DNA of 64,000 nucleotides from Pseudomonas brassicacearum (lineage in GTDB: Bacteria; Pseudomonadota; Gammaproteobacteria; Pseudomonadales; Pseudomonadaceae). The stretch covers positions 124,001 through 188,000 of the forward strand of contig NZ_MOBJ01000010.1 of the NCBI RefSeq assembly GCF_003732225.1. The letters are read 5' to 3'. This document shows positions 35,434 through 46,735 of the stretch, one piece after another. Under the pieces are notes generated by a model. It searched no databases. It worked only from the letters and a program-made list of their open reading frames with translations, and was not told the DNA's origin. The first letter of the stretch is position 1, and every line of letters starts with the position of its first letter. A program made the position numbers and the translations under genes.

Positions 35434-37332
35434 ATGACTGCCCCGTCCCGTTTCCTGGCCTGGCTAGTGTTCCCTTTGTTTGCCCTGTGTAGTTTCAACC
35501 TGCTGGCCGACACGGTGGAAGGTGCGCCACAGGCACTGCATTTGCTCGATTACATTGGTGCCGATTATCCGGCGACTGTGGAGGCGGGACAGGTCATCGA
35601 TGATGGCGAATACCGCGAGCAGCTGGAGTTTCTCGGTGTCTTGCAGGGGCTGATCGTTGCGCTACCGGCAAAACCCGAGCGCGCGGAGCTTGAGCAGGGT
35701 GTGAGCAATCTGCGTAACGCTGTAACCCTGCGTCAAGACGGTGCGGAGGTGGCCCGTCTGGCGCGGCAACTGGGCGCGAAACTGGCAGTGGCCTATGAAG
35801 TCAGTCAGGCACCGATCATTACGCCGGACCCCACACGCGGTGCGCCGTTGTATGCCCAGCATTGCTCGGTGTGCCATGGCGACGCCGGTGCCGGTGATGG
35901 TCCCGCAGGTGTCGGCCTGACGCCGCCACCCGCCAATCTGCGCGATGCCACGCGGCTGGACCGCCTGAGCCTGTACGCGATCTACAGCACGTTGGGGCAG
36001 GGTATCGAGGGCACTGACATGCCGGCCTTCGCCGATCAACTCGACGAGCGTCAGCGCTGGGATCTGGCGACCTATATCGCCGCGTTCAGCGCCGATCCGA
36101 CTGCGGCGAAAAGCGAAAAGAACTTCAACCTCGCCGACCTGGCCCGACAGACCCCGGCTGAAGTGCTGACGGCCGAAGGCCCTCAGGCAGCTGCTACGTT
36201 CCGCGCCCAGCGTGCGCAGCCGCCGCAAGTCAAACGCGGTCCGGCGCAGTTGCTCGATTACACCGCGGCGACCCTCGACAAGAGCATCGCCGCGTACCGT
36301 GCCGGCGCGCACGATCAGGCCTATGACCTGTCGGTGGCGGCGTATCTGGAGGGCTTCGAACTGGTCGAAAGCTCGCTGGATAACGTCAACGCCGTGGTGC
36401 GCAAAGACACTGAAAAATCCCTGATGGCTTACCGTCAGTCGTTGCAGGACGGGCTGCCGATCGAGCAAGCCGAGCAACGTCTGGCGTTTGCCAAGGCCAA
36501 GTTGAAAGAGTCAGCCGACCTGCTGGGCAGCGATGGATTGAGCTGGTCGTTGAGCTACGTATCGGGTCTGCTGATTCTGTTGCGCGAAGGATTGGAAGCG
36601 ATTCTGGTACTGGCTGCGGTGCTGGCATTCCTGCGCAACACCGGTCAACAGTCGGCAATTCGCAGCGTCAACATCGGCTGGGGCTTGGCGCTGATAGCGG
36701 GTCTGGCGACCTGGGCGCTGGCGGCGTATGTGATCGATGTCAGTGGTGCCCAACGTGAGTTGCTCGAAGGCTGCACCGCGCTGTTCGCCAGTGTCATGGT
36801 GCTCTGGCTCGGGGTCTGGATGCACGACCGTCGTCACGCGGCCGCCTGGCAGGACTACATCAAGAGCAGCCTGGTCAGCGGCGGGGGGCGTTTCGGTTTT
36901 GCGGCGCTGGCATTTTTCTCGGTCTATCGCGAGCTGTTCGAAGTGGTGCTGTTTTACGAGACCCTGTGGCTGCAAGCCGGCCCGGCCGGGCATAACGCGG
37001 TACTGGCGGGTGGCGCCACGGCGTTGGTGTTGTTGGTCGGTCTGGCCTGGGTGATCCTGCGCGGCTCGGCGAAACTGCCGTTGGCGCTGTTCTTCGGGAT
37101 CAACGCCGGTTTGCTCTGCGCGTTGTCGGTGGTGTTCGCCGGGCATGGCGTCAAAGCCTTGCAGGAGGCCGGGATCTTTGGCACTCGTCCGGTGGCATTC
37201 TTTGACTTCGACTGGCTGGGGATTCACGCTGATGCCTATTCGCTGAGCGCGCAGGCGGTGGCGATTCTGGCGATTGTCGTGCTGTACAGTCGCAGTCGTA
37301 TGGCCGAGAAGCGGCGGGTTCAAGCCTCTTAA
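35434..37332 (+). CDS. FTR1-type iron permease with cytochrome c domain
   Basis: This 632-residue protein joins a periplasmic cytochrome c to an FTR1 iron permease. A signal peptide (ending LLADTVEGAP) is followed by a helical region, a c-type haem site CSVCHGDAGAGDGPAG near residue 145 with distal methionine in GTDMPAFADQL, a linker, then about seven membrane segments with the iron-binding motifs LLREGLEAILVL and VYRELFEVVLFYETLW. Iron is presumably handled with redox coupling. No strong ribosome binding site precedes the start. A REPIN separates it from the DUF188 gene. Confidence 0.9.
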   Translation: MTAPSRFLAWLVFPLFALCSFNLLADTVEGAPQALHLLDYIGADYPATVEAGQVIDDGEYREQLEFLGVLQGLIVALPAKPERAELEQGVSNLRNAVTLRQDGAEVARLARQLGAKLAVAYEVSQAPIITPDPTRGAPLYAQHCSVCHGDAGAGDGPAGVGLTPPPANLRDATRLDRLSLYAIYSTLGQGIEGTDMPAFADQLDERQRWDLATYIAAFSADPTAAKSEKNFNLADLARQTPAEVLTAEGPQAAATFRAQRAQPPQVKRGPAQLLDYTAATLDKSIAAYRAGAHDQAYDLSVAAYLEGFELVESSLDNVNAVVRKDTEKSLMAYRQSLQDGLPIEQAEQRLAFAKAKLKESADLLGSDGLSWSLSYVSGLLILLREGLEAILVLAAVLAFLRNTGQQSAIRSVNIGWGLALIAGLATWALAAYVIDVSGAQRELLEGCTALFASVMVLWLGVWMHDRRHAAAWQDYIKSSLVSGGGRFGFAALAFFSVYRELFEVVLFYETLWLQAGPAGHNAVLAGGATALVLLVGLAWVILRGSAKLPLALFFGINAGLLCALSVVFAGHGVKALQEAGIFGTRPVAFFDFDWLGIHADAYSLSAQAVAILAIVVLYSRSRMAEKRRVQAS

Positions 37333-37352
37333 CAGCATTCGCTGCGCTCACA

Positions 37353-37415
37353 ATCGCGAGCAAGCTCGCTCCCACAGGATTGCGTATAACCTGTGGGAGC
37401 GAGCTTGCTCGCGAT
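37353..37415. repeat. REPIN, TGTGGGAGCGAGCTTGCTCGC type
   Basis: Inverted pair of 24-bp REP units (37353-37376 and 37392-37415) with a 15-bp spacer, just upstream of the DUF188 start. Confidence 0.92.
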
Positions 37416-37437
37416 GTTTTTGAAAGGGAAATACACA

Positions 37438-37893
37438 ATGCGTGTCTGGATCGATGCCGACGCCTGCCCTCGGGCGGCGAAGGACCTGGTGGTGAAGTTC
37501 GCCCTCAAGCGCCAGTTCGAAGTGGTGCTGGTGGCCGGGCAGCCGCAGATCAAGCCGAGCCTGGCCCTGGTGAAACTGATCGTGGTGCCGAGCGGTCCGG
37601 ACGCGGCCGACGATTACCTGGTTGAACATGCGCTGCCCGGTGATCTGGTGATTTGCAGTGACGTGCCGCTGGCTGATCGGCTGGTGAAGAAGGGTGTGGC
37701 GGCGCTTGATCCGCGCGGCAAGGAATTCGATGCGCAGAACATGGGCGATCGGTTGGCGGTGCGTAACCTGTTCACCGATCTGCGCGAGCAGGGCCAGATG
37801 AGCGGTGGTCCCGCGCCGTTTGGCGATCGGGAGAAGCAGGCGTTCGCCAATGCGCTGGACCGGATCATCACCCGGCTGACCCGAAAACCCTGA
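37438..37893 (+). CDS. YaiI/YqxD family protein (DUF188)
   Basis: This 151-residue protein belongs to the DUF188/UPF0178 family with a PIN-like fold; function unknown. It starts MRVWIDADACPRAAKDLVVK, with conserved acidic residues and cysteine, then has GPDAADDYLVEHALPGDLVI, DVPLADRLVKKGVAALDPRG and SGGPAPFGDREKQAFANALD, all typical. AAAGGGAA lies 8 bases before ATG 37438. It is placed between two REPINs. Confidence 0.88.
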   Translation: MRVWIDADACPRAAKDLVVKFALKRQFEVVLVAGQPQIKPSLALVKLIVVPSGPDAADDYLVEHALPGDLVICSDVPLADRLVKKGVAALDPRGKEFDAQNMGDRLAVRNLFTDLREQGQMSGGPAPFGDREKQAFANALDRIITRLTRKP

Positions 37894-37909
37894 GCTTGGC
37901 GGTGAACCC

Positions 37910-37999
37910 TGTGGGAGCGAGCTTGCTCGCGATAGGGCCAGCACATCCAACATTAATGTCGACGGTCAGGTCGCTATCGCGAGCAAGCTCGCTCCCACA
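37910..37999. repeat. REPIN, TGTGGGAGCGAGCTTGCTCGC type
   Basis: Inverted REP pair at 37910-37933 and 37976-37999 with a 42-bp spacer, between the convergent DUF188 and elbB genes. Confidence 0.92.
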
Positions 38000-38010
38000 T
38001 TTAAACCGTG

Positions 38011-38679
38011 TTACGCATCATTCTCGTGAGTCAGCTCCAGCACCCGATCAACCAGCTTGTTGATCCCCGAGGCTGCTTCGCTGATCGACTGAGCGAGCAT
38101 ATAAGCCGGGGTGCTCACCAGTTTGCGGGCCTTGTCCTCAATGATGTCGCCGACCGCGCAGTCTGCGTGGGTAGCGCCCATTTTGGTCATTGCAGCGGCA
38201 GTGTCGGTGTCGTTGCCGATGGTGCAGGTCACGCCCGGGCCATAGATCTTCGCCGCCAGCGCCGGCGAGATACAGATCAGGCCAACCGGCTTGCCGGCTT
38301 CGGCAAAGGCTTCGGCCAGCGCCAGGACTTCTGGCTGAAGGCTGCAACCGGCGCCTTCGATGGCGAAGTTGGACAGGTTCTTCGCGGCGCCAAAACCGCC
38401 GGGCACGATCAACGCGTCGAAGTCTTCGGCGTTGGCTTCACGCAGGTCTTTTACGTGTCCACGGGCGATGCGCGCCGACTCCACCAGCACGTTGCGCGAC
38501 TCGGGCATTTCTTCGCCCGTCAGGTGGTTGATCACGTGCAATTGCGCGATATCAGGGGCGAAGCACTGGACCTGCGCGCCGCGTTGGTCAAGGCGTAGCA
38601 GGGTGATCACGCTTTCATGGATCTCGGCGCCGTCATAGACGCCACAGCCGGAAAGTATCACTGCAACTTTTTTGCTCAT
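38011..38679 (-). CDS. elbB: ElbB (isoprenoid biosynthesis glyoxalase)
   Basis: ElbB is a DJ-1/PfpI-like protein with glyoxalase activity; its link to isoprenoid synthesis comes from E. coli studies. The 222-residue protein starts MSKKVAVILSGCGVYDGAEI, with the family ALIVPGGFGAAKNLSNFAIE and GKPVGLICISPALAAKIYG, where the nucleophilic cysteine lies in LICIS. The C-terminal helix is GINKLVDRVLEL. It is monocistronic and divergent from the desaturase-type gene, 114 bases away. Confidence 0.92.
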   Translation of the reverse strand: MSKKVAVILSGCGVYDGAEIHESVITLLRLDQRGAQVQCFAPDIAQLHVINHLTGEEMPESRNVLVESARIARGHVKDLREANAEDFDALIVPGGFGAAKNLSNFAIEGAGCSLQPEVLALAEAFAEAGKPVGLICISPALAAKIYGPGVTCTIGNDTDTAAAMTKMGATHADCAVGDIIEDKARKLVSTPAYMLAQSISEAASGINKLVDRVLELTHENDA

Positions 38680-38793
38680 GGGTTCTTCTCCAGATTCATG
38701 GCGTTAAATGTCCACTAATTTGTCACTCGTTGCCATAGGGTTATTTCGCGTCTACACCTAATCTTTTGGCAACAATTGTGATCAGGTCGCGTC

Positions 38794-40029
38794 ATGGACT
38801 TCATTCTGTATGCGGTGCCGTTTTTCTTTGTGTTGATTGCCGTCGAGCTGTTGGCGGACCGCTGGCGCGGGGTGAGTAATTATCGCCTGGCCGATGCGAT
38901 CAACAGCCTCAGCACCGGCGTGCTGTCGACCACCACCGGCCTGTTGACCAAAGGCGTGGGGCTGCTGACGTACGCCTTTGCGCTGAAACATCTGGCGTTG
39001 TTCGAGCTGTCGGCCGAGAGCGTTTGGGTCTGGGTGTTCGCCTTTGTCCTTTACGACTTCTGCTACTACTGGCTGCACCGCATGGGGCATGAGCGCAACA
39101 TCCTCTGGGCGGCGCATTCGGTGCACCATCAAAGCGAGGACTACAACCTCTCCACGGCATTGCGCCAGACCAGCACCGGGTTCCTGCTGAGCTGGATTTT
39201 CTACCTGCCGATGGCGGTGCTCGGTGTGCCGCTGCTGGTGTTCGTCAGCGTCGCGGCGCTGAACCTGCTGTATCAATTCTGGGTCCACACCAAACACATT
39301 CCCAAGCTCGGCTGGTTCGAATGGTTCTTCGTCACGCCGTCCAACCATCGGGCTCACCACGCGCAGAACGCGCTGTACATGGATCGCAACTACGGTGGGG
39401 TGTTCATTGTCTGGGACCGGTTGTTTGGCTCGTTCCAGGAGGAGGACGACAACGAGCCGGTGATTTTTGGCGTGACCACGCCGCTGGCGAGCTGGAATCC
39501 GTTGTGGGCGAACCTGCAGTTCTATGCGCAGTTGTGGGCCGATGCTCGACGCGCCGAGAGCCTGTGGGACAAGCTGCGGATCTGGTTCATGCGCACTGGC
39601 TGGCGTCCGGCGGACGTGGCGGCGAAGTACCCGATGAACAAGCCCGACCTGAGTCAGTTCCGTAAATTCGAGGTGCCGCTGGACGGTCGCCAGCAGCTGT
39701 ATATCGCACTGCAATTTTGCGTGTACATCGCGCTGGGCAGCTACCTGATGAATCTTGCGCAAAGCCTGTCGACCGCGGCCCTGGTGTTGGGCTGGGGCGC
39801 GGTGGCGCTGGGTTTGTTTGTGTTGGGCGTGGCCCTGGAGAATCGCCCGCAGGCGTTGAAGCTGGAACTGCTACGGCTGGTGTTGAACCTGCCGCTGGTG
39901 TGGCTGGCGCCGCTGGTCGGGCTATGGCCGGCCAGCGCGGTGGGCTGGGTCGGCCTGCTCAGTTACAGCCTGGTCAGCGGTATCGGCCTCTACTGCTGCA
40001 GAAACCGTTTCACTCGACTGGCGTCGTAG
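38794..40029 (+). CDS. Sterol desaturase / fatty acid hydroxylase family protein
   Basis: This 411-residue membrane protein has the di-iron hydroxylase histidine boxes: YWLHRMGHE, AAHSVHHQSEDYN and PSNHRAHHAQN. The N-terminal part (about residues 1-280) is the hydroxylase domain with membrane helices; the C-terminal part has four further membrane segments. It should hydroxylate or desaturate a lipid; the substrate cannot be determined. It converges on the DedA gene and the coding regions overlap by 20 bases. Confidence 0.88.
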   Translation: MDFILYAVPFFFVLIAVELLADRWRGVSNYRLADAINSLSTGVLSTTTGLLTKGVGLLTYAFALKHLALFELSAESVWVWVFAFVLYDFCYYWLHRMGHERNILWAAHSVHHQSEDYNLSTALRQTSTGFLLSWIFYLPMAVLGVPLLVFVSVAALNLLYQFWVHTKHIPKLGWFEWFFVTPSNHRAHHAQNALYMDRNYGGVFIVWDRLFGSFQEEDDNEPVIFGVTTPLASWNPLWANLQFYAQLWADARRAESLWDKLRIWFMRTGWRPADVAAKYPMNKPDLSQFRKFEVPLDGRQQLYIALQFCVYIALGSYLMNLAQSLSTAALVLGWGAVALGLFVLGVALENRPQALKLELLRLVLNLPLVWLAPLVGLWPASAVGWVGLLSYSLVSGIGLYCCRNRFTRLAS

Positions 40030-40642
40030 GTTCGTTGGCGCGGGCCTTTTCGTTGGTCTTGGCCTGCTCGTCGGCGTAGATCTGCTTGGCCAGGCGGGCA
40101 TTCTTGAAGCGCCGACGCAGCCACAGGCAGAGGCCCAGCACCAGCAGGGCGCCGAGAACCCACAACTCGTACTTCTTGACGCTGCCGAGCATGCCTTCGA
40201 GCACTGCGCCAAAGTGGTAAGCGGCGGCCGCCAGGGCGCTGGCCCATATCGCCGCACCAATACCATTGAGTATCAGGTAGCGTCCTGGCGGATAACCCGA
40301 CAGGCCGATGGCCACGGGCATCACTGTGCGCAGGCCGTAGACGAAGCGAAAGCTCAGGACCCAGATGTCCGGGTGCTTGCGGATATGCTCAAGCGCCCGA
40401 TCACCCATCAATTGCCAGCGTGGTTTGCGCGCCAGCAGTTTGCGGCCGTGTTTGCGCCCCAGGAAGTACCACAGCTGATCGCCGGCATAACTGCCGAAGA
40501 ACGCCACGACCACCACCAGGTTGATGTCCATGTATCCGCGGAACGCGAGGAAGCCTGCGAGTACCAGAATGGTTTCGCCTTCGAAGAACGTGCCGAGGAA
40601 AAGGGCAAAGTAGCCGAAGTCATGCAGAAATTGTTGGAGCAT
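40010..40642 (-). CDS. DedA family membrane protein
   Basis: DedA proteins are inner-membrane proteins linked to undecaprenyl-phosphate recycling and resistance to cationic peptides. The 210-residue protein has GTFFEGETILVLAGFLAFRG, then FGSYAGDQLWYFLGRKHGR and RFVYGLRTVMPVAIGLSGYP, matching the family core with conserved E, D and R residues. The C-terminal tail is charged. It overlaps the end of the opposing hydroxylase gene by 20 bases. Confidence 0.9.
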   Translation of the reverse strand: MLQQFLHDFGYFALFLGTFFEGETILVLAGFLAFRGYMDINLVVVVAFFGSYAGDQLWYFLGRKHGRKLLARKPRWQLMGDRALEHIRKHPDIWVLSFRFVYGLRTVMPVAIGLSGYPPGRYLILNGIGAAIWASALAAAAYHFGAVLEGMLGSVKKYELWVLGALLVLGLCLWLRRRFKNARLAKQIYADEQAKTNEKARANEPTTPVE

Positions 40643-40723
40643 TGTCTGGGTGCTGGCGAAATGAACGCGCAGCCTAACCCTTCAGACACATTCAGGAAAG
40701 TGTCGAAATGTGTCTCGACGTGA

Positions 40724-41863
<1,140 letters not shown>

Positions 41864-41881
41864 CCCTCCCAGGAACACTCG

Positions 41882-44104
41882 ATGAATACCGAAGGATTCA
41901 CTGAAGTTGCCGTAAACGAAGCTCAACCTGTGGTTGAGCCAGTCGTCGAAACCCCGTTGGAGCTGGAGCCTGCTCCACCCGCGGTAGTAGTCGACGCTGT
42001 GCCGGCGACGCCTGCGATCGCGATTCCTGGTCTGGATGACAGCAGCCTGTATATCCATCGCGAGCTGTCGCAACTGCAGTTCAACATCCGCGTACTGGAG
42101 CAGGCGCTGGATGAGTCCTATCCCTTGCTGGAGCGGCTGAAGTTTTTGCTGATCTTCTCCAGCAACCTGGACGAGTTCTTCGAGATTCGTGTAGCAGGGC
42201 TTAAAAAGCAGATCACCTTCGCCCGTGAACAGGCCGGTGCTGATGGTCTGCAACCGCATCAGGCGTTGGCGCGCATCAGCGATCTGGTGCACGGCCACGT
42301 CGATCGCCAATACGCGATCCTCAACGACATTCTGTTGCCGGAACTGGAAAAACATCAGGTCCGCTTCATCCGTCGTCGCTACTGGACCACCAAGCTCAAG
42401 ACCTGGGTACGCCGCTATTTCCGCGACGAGATCGCGCCGATCATCACCCCGATCGGTCTCGATCCGACGCACCCGTTCCCGTTGCTGGTGAACAAGAGCC
42501 TGAACTTCATCGTCGAACTCGAAGGTATCGATGCGTTCGGTCGCGATTCCGGTCTGGCGATTATCCCGGCACCGCGTCTGCTGCCGCGCGTCATCAAGGT
42601 GCCGGAAGAGGTGGGTGGCACGGGTGACAACTACGTGTTCCTGTCGTCGATGATCCACGCACACGCCGATGACCTGTTCCAGGGCATGAAGGTCAAGGGC
42701 TGCTACCAGTTCCGGCTGACCCGAAACGCCGACCTGGCAGTCGACACCGAAGACGTCGAAGACCTGGCCCGCGCCCTGCGCGGTGAGCTGTTCTCCCGTC
42801 GCTACGGTGACGCGGTGCGTCTGGAAGTGGCGGACACCTGCCCGAAACACCTGGCCGACTACCTGCTCAAGCAGTTCAACCTGCAAGAGACCGAACTGTA
42901 TCGGGTCAACGGTCCGGTCAACCTGACGCGGCTGTTCAGCATCACCGGCCTGGACAGTCACCCAGAGCTGCAATACACGCCGTTCACCCCGCAGATCCCG
43001 AAACTGCTGCAAAACAGCGAGAACATTTTCAGCGTGATCAGCAAGCAGGACATCCTGCTGCTGCACCCGTTCGAGTCGTTCACCCCGGTGGTCGACCTGC
43101 TGCGCCAGGCTGCCAAGGACCCGCACGTATTGGCGGTCCGTCAGACCCTGTACCGCAGCGGTGCCAACTCGGAAATCGTCGATGCCCTGGTCGACGCGGC
43201 GCGTAACGGCAAGGAAGTTACCGCGGTGATCGAATTGCGCGCGCGGTTCGATGAAGAGTCCAACCTGCAACTGGCCAGCCGTCTGCAAGCCGCTGGCGCG
43301 GTGGTGATCTACGGTGTGGTGGGCTTCAAGACCCACGCCAAGATGATGCTGATTCTGCGCCGCGAGGCTGGCGAGATTGTCCGTTACGCCCACTTGGGCA
43401 CCGGCAACTACCACGCGGCCAACGCCCGTCTGTACACCGACTACAGCTTGCTGACCTCCGATGACGCCTTGTGCGAAGACGTCGGCAAACTGTTCAGCCA
43501 GTTGATCGGCATGGGTAAAACCCTGCGCATGAAGAAACTGCTGCACGCGCCGTTCACGTTGAAGAAGGGCATGCTCGACATGATTGCCCGCGAGACCCAG
43601 TTCGCCCTCGACGGCAAACCGGCGCACATCATCGCCAAGTTCAACTCGCTGACCGACCCGAAGGTCATCCGCGCGCTGTACAAGGCCAGCCAGTCAGGGG
43701 TGCGGATCGATCTGGTGATACGTGGCATGTGCTGCCTGCGGCCGGGTATCGCCGGGGTTTCGCACAACATCCATGTGCGCTCGATCATTGGCCGCTTCCT
43801 GGAGCACACGCGGGTCTTCTACTTCCTCAACGGCGGCGAAGAGCAGATGTTCCTGTCGAGTGCCGACTGGATGGAGCGCAACCTCGATAAACGCGTCGAG
43901 ACCTGCTTCCCGGTCGAGGGCAAGAAGCTGATTACCCGGGTCAAAAAAGAGCTGGAGCTTTACCTCACCGATAACACCCACAGCTGGAGCCTGCAGTCGG
44001 ACGGTCGTTACATCCGTAACACGCCGACCGGCAACCAGAACCCACGCAGTGCCCAGGCAACCTTGCTGGAGCGTTTGGGCAGCCCGATTCTGACCGTCAA
44101 TTGA
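41882..44104 (+). CDS. ppk: Polyphosphate kinase 1
   Basis: Ppk1 makes polyphosphate from ATP at the membrane. The 740-residue protein has an N-terminal acidic tail (about 50 residues), the N and head domains ([20 protein letters not shown] on), and two phospholipase-D-like C domains. The phosphorylated histidine lies in [15 protein letters not shown], and [20 protein letters not shown] follows. The second set includes [20 protein letters not shown]. It sits behind hemB and its Pho box, with ppx in the opposite direction after it. Confidence 0.97.
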   Translation: MNTEGFTEVAVNEAQPVVEPVVETPLELEPAPPAVVVDAVPATPAIAIPGLDDSSLYIHRELSQLQFNIRVLEQALDESYPLLERLKFLLIFSSNLDEFFEIRVAGLKKQITFAREQAGADGLQPHQALARISDLVHGHVDRQYAILNDILLPELEKHQVRFIRRRYWTTKLKTWVRRYFRDEIAPIITPIGLDPTHPFPLLVNKSLNFIVELEGIDAFGRDSGLAIIPAPRLLPRVIKVPEEVGGTGDNYVFLSSMIHAHADDLFQGMKVKGCYQFRLTRNADLAVDTEDVEDLARALRGELFSRRYGDAVRLEVADTCPKHLADYLLKQFNLQETELYRVNGPVNLTRLFSITGLDSHPELQYTPFTPQIPKLLQNSENIFSVISKQDILLLHPFESFTPVVDLLRQAAKDPHVLAVRQTLYRSGANSEIVDALVDAARNGKEVTAVIELRARFDEESNLQLASRLQAAGAVVIYGVVGFKTHAKMMLILRREAGEIVRYAHLGTGNYHAANARLYTDYSLLTSDDALCEDVGKLFSQLIGMGKTLRMKKLLHAPFTLKKGMLDMIARETQFALDGKPAHIIAKFNSLTDPKVIRALYKASQSGVRIDLVIRGMCCLRPGIAGVSHNIHVRSIIGRFLEHTRVFYFLNGGEEQMFLSSADWMERNLDKRVETCFPVEGKKLITRVKKELELYLTDNTHSWSLQSDGRYIRNTPTGNQNPRSAQATLLERLGSPILTVN

Positions 44105-44165
44105 GGTCCGGGGACACCTCACGCAAAGGCCATGGAAGGCCAATGTCGAAATAGCGCAGCCTAAA

Positions 44166-44268
44166 TGTGGGAGCAGCCGGTCGACGCTCGATTGCTCGCG
44201 ATGACGGAATGACATTCAACATTCATGTTGACTGCTGCACCGCTATCGCGAGCAAGCTCGCTCCCACA
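44166..44268. repeat. REP pair with one altered arm
   Basis: The second unit (44245-44268) is canonical, TGTGGGAGCGAGCTTGCTCGC type, inverted. The first (44166-44202) begins TGTGGGAGC and ends TTGCTCGCGAT but carries extra bases (AGCCGGTCGACGCTCGA) in the loop. It lies between convergent ppk and ppx. Confidence 0.85.
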
Positions 44269-44296
44269 TTGGTTTTGCTGTGTGTAATCGAGCGGA

Positions 44297-45799
44297 TTAG
44301 CGCACGTTGAGGCTGAAGTTGACGCGGGTCAGCCATTCCGCTTCCAGCGCGAAGTCCGCCTGCGTCAGCTGGTTTTCGTCCAGCCAGTTCTCCGGGAACA
44401 ATACATCCAGGCTGTCGCCGTTGGCCTGCAACGTGACCTGCGGCATCTTTTGGGTGCCACGGATGTGATGGAACAGAATCGCGAAGCGCAGCAACACGCA
44501 GAGGCGAATCAGCTTGATGCCTTCATCGCCGAACTCGGCAAACTTGTCCTTGGGAATGTTGCGGCGGTGGCCGCGCACCAATAGCGCCAGCATCAGTTGG
44601 TCTTCACGAGAGAAACCGGCCAGATCGGAGTGTTCGATCAGGTAGGCACCGTGCTTGTGGAATTGATAGTGGGCGATGTCCAGCCCGACTTCGTGGACCT
44701 TGGCCGCCCAGCCCAGCAGTTCGCGCCAGACTCCGTCATTCAGATCCCAGTCGTCGGCCACCTGGTCGAACGCGTGAAGCGCTTTGCGTTCGACGCGGTC
44801 GGCCTGTTCCACGTCGACGTGGTAACGCTCCATGAGCGAGCTGAGGGTGCGTTCGCGGACGTCTTCGTGGTGATGACGGCCCATCAGGTCGTAGAGCACG
44901 CCTTCACGCAGAGCGCCCTCACAGTGATCCATGCGTTGCAATTCGAGTGCGTCGAAGATCGCTTCGAGAATCGCCAGGCCGGCCGGGAAAATCGCCCGGC
45001 GATCAGGTTTTATGCCTTCGAAATCGATTTTTTCGACGTCGCCGAGCTTGATCAGCTTGCGCTTGAGCCAGGACAGACCCTCGGCGTTGACCTCGCCAGC
45101 GCCATGGCCGCCAGCCTTCAGCGCCAGACCGATGGCGCGGATGGTGCCCGAGGAGCCGATGGCTTCATCCCAGGTCAGGCGGTGCAGGGCGTGTTCAATG
45201 CTCATGATCTCCAGCCGCGCTGCGGTGTAGGCCTGGGCGTAGCGGGCCGGGGTGATCTTGCCGTCGCGGAAATAGCGCTGGGTGTAGCTCACGCAGCCCA
45301 TTTGCAGGCTTTCGCGCAGCAGCGGTTCGAAGCGCTGGCCGATGATGAATTCGGTACTGCCGCCGCCGATGTCGGCCACCAGACGCTTGCCTGGGGTGTC
45401 GGCGAGGGTGTGGGAGACGCCAAGGTAGATCAAACGTGCTTCTTCACGACCGGAAATGACTTCCACCGGGTGGCCGAGGATTTCTTCGGCGCGACGGATG
45501 AATTCGCCGCGGTTGCGCGCCTCGCGCAGGGCGTTGGTCCCGACGATCCGCACGGCGCCCTGTGGCATACCGTTGATCAGCTGGGCAAAGCGCTTCAGAC
45601 AATCGAGCCCGCGCTGCATGGATTCTTCGGTGAGTTGGCGTTCTTCATCGATCCCGGCGGCCAGTTGAACCTTCTCGCCAAGCCGCTCGAGAATACGGAT
45701 CTCATTGTGGTAGGCCTTGGCCACGACCATATGAAAGCTGTTCGAGCCCAGGTCGATAGCGGCGATCAGGGACAGATTCTTGGCTTGGGATTGAGGCAT
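44297..45799 (-). CDS. ppx: Exopolyphosphatase
   Basis: Ppx removes terminal phosphate from polyphosphate and also acts on pppGpp. The 500-residue protein has the ASKHA ATPase-like core ([49 protein letters not shown]) and a C-terminal HD-like region ([20 protein letters not shown]). It is opposite to ppk, the usual pairing in Pseudomonas. Its start lies near a REP pair. Confidence 0.96.
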   Translation of the reverse strand: MPQSQAKNLSLIAAIDLGSNSFHMVVAKAYHNEIRILERLGEKVQLAAGIDEERQLTEESMQRGLDCLKRFAQLINGMPQGAVRIVGTNALREARNRGEFIRRAEEILGHPVEVISGREEARLIYLGVSHTLADTPGKRLVADIGGGSTEFIIGQRFEPLLRESLQMGCVSYTQRYFRDGKITPARYAQAYTAARLEIMSIEHALHRLTWDEAIGSSGTIRAIGLALKAGGHGAGEVNAEGLSWLKRKLIKLGDVEKIDFEGIKPDRRAIFPAGLAILEAIFDALELQRMDHCEGALREGVLYDLMGRHHHEDVRERTLSSLMERYHVDVEQADRVERKALHAFDQVADDWDLNDGVWRELLGWAAKVHEVGLDIAHYQFHKHGAYLIEHSDLAGFSREDQLMLALLVRGHRRNIPKDKFAEFGDEGIKLIRLCVLLRFAILFHHIRGTQKMPQVTLQANGDSLDVLFPENWLDENQLTQADFALEAEWLTRVNFSLNVR

Positions 45800-45883
45800 G
45801 GTTTAGAGGTCTCGGTCGATAACCCGACCATCGTGCCACGATCAACCGCTGCCGCCAACGCGTAGGTGACCGCTTCGCGGTCA

Positions 45884-45974
45884 ATCGCGAGCAAGCTCGC
45901 TCCCACATTGGTTTTGTGTTGCCCGCAGGACTGAAGCCAACAAAGAATCCTGTGGGAGCGAGCTTGCTCGCGAT
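45884..45974. repeat. REPIN, TGTGGGAGCGAGCTTGCTCGC type
   Basis: Inverted REP pair at 45884-45907 and 45951-45974 with a 43-bp spacer, between ppx and the ABC transporter operon. Confidence 0.92.
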
Positions 45975-45997
45975 GGCGGCCCGGCAGGCGCCAAAAA

Positions 45998-46735
45998 TTA
46001 GCCCGCCGCCTCAACCGTGCCAATGAAATTCGCCAGTTCCGCCGTCTGCGGATTGGCAAACAACACTTTAGGATCGCCCACCTCATGCACTTTGCCCTGA
46101 TGCATGAACACCAGTTTGTCCCCAACTTCCCGGGCGAAGCGCATTTCGTGGGTGACCATGATCAGCGTCATCCCGTCCCTGGCCAGTTGCCGGACCACGC
46201 TCAGCACCTCGTTGACCAGCTCCGGGTCGAGCGCCGAGGTGATTTCGTCGCACAGCAGCACTTTCGGAGACATCGCCAAGGCCCGTGCGATCGCGACCCG
46301 CTGTTGCTGGCCGCCGGACAGCCGATCGGGGAACGCATCGAACTTTTCCGCGAGCCCGACCCGTTCCAGCATCTCTTGTGCCAGCTCTTTAGCCTTGGCT
46401 TTGGAAGCTTTCTGCACCACTTGCGGCGCGAGCATGACGTTTTCACCCACCGTCAGGTGTGGGAACAGGTTGAACTGCTGAAACACCATGCCGACCTTCT
46501 GCCTGAGGCTGCGCAAGTCGGCGCGGGCGGCGTCGAGGTATTCGCCGTCGACTTCGATCACCCCGTCGTTGATCGACTCCAGGCCGTTCAAGGTGCGCAG
46601 CAGGGTCGATTTACCCGAGCCGCTGCGACCGATGATCGCCACCACCTGGCCTTCGTCGATGCTCAGGTCGATGCCTTTGAGCACATGGTGATCGCCGTAA
46701 TATTTATGCAGGGCGGAAATTCTAAGCAGAGGCAT
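45998..46735 (-). CDS. Polar amino acid ABC transporter, ATP-binding protein
   Basis: The ATPase of a polar amino acid importer (GlnQ/HisP type), 245 residues. Walker A is GRSGSGKST, the Q-loop VFQQFNLFPHLTVGENVML, the signature LSGGQQQRVAIARALAMSP, and Walker B KVLLCDEITSALDPE. The start at 46735 has AAAGGAG 5 bases upstream, inside the end of the permease gene, and the frames overlap by 14 bases. Last gene of the operon SBP-permease-permease-ATPase. Confidence 0.93.
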   Translation of the reverse strand: MPLLRISALHKYYGDHHVLKGIDLSIDEGQVVAIIGRSGSGKSTLLRTLNGLESINDGVIEVDGEYLDAARADLRSLRQKVGMVFQQFNLFPHLTVGENVMLAPQVVQKASKAKAKELAQEMLERVGLAEKFDAFPDRLSGGQQQRVAIARALAMSPKVLLCDEITSALDPELVNEVLSVVRQLARDGMTLIMVTHEMRFAREVGDKLVFMHQGKVHEVGDPKVLFANPQTAELANFIGTVEAAG

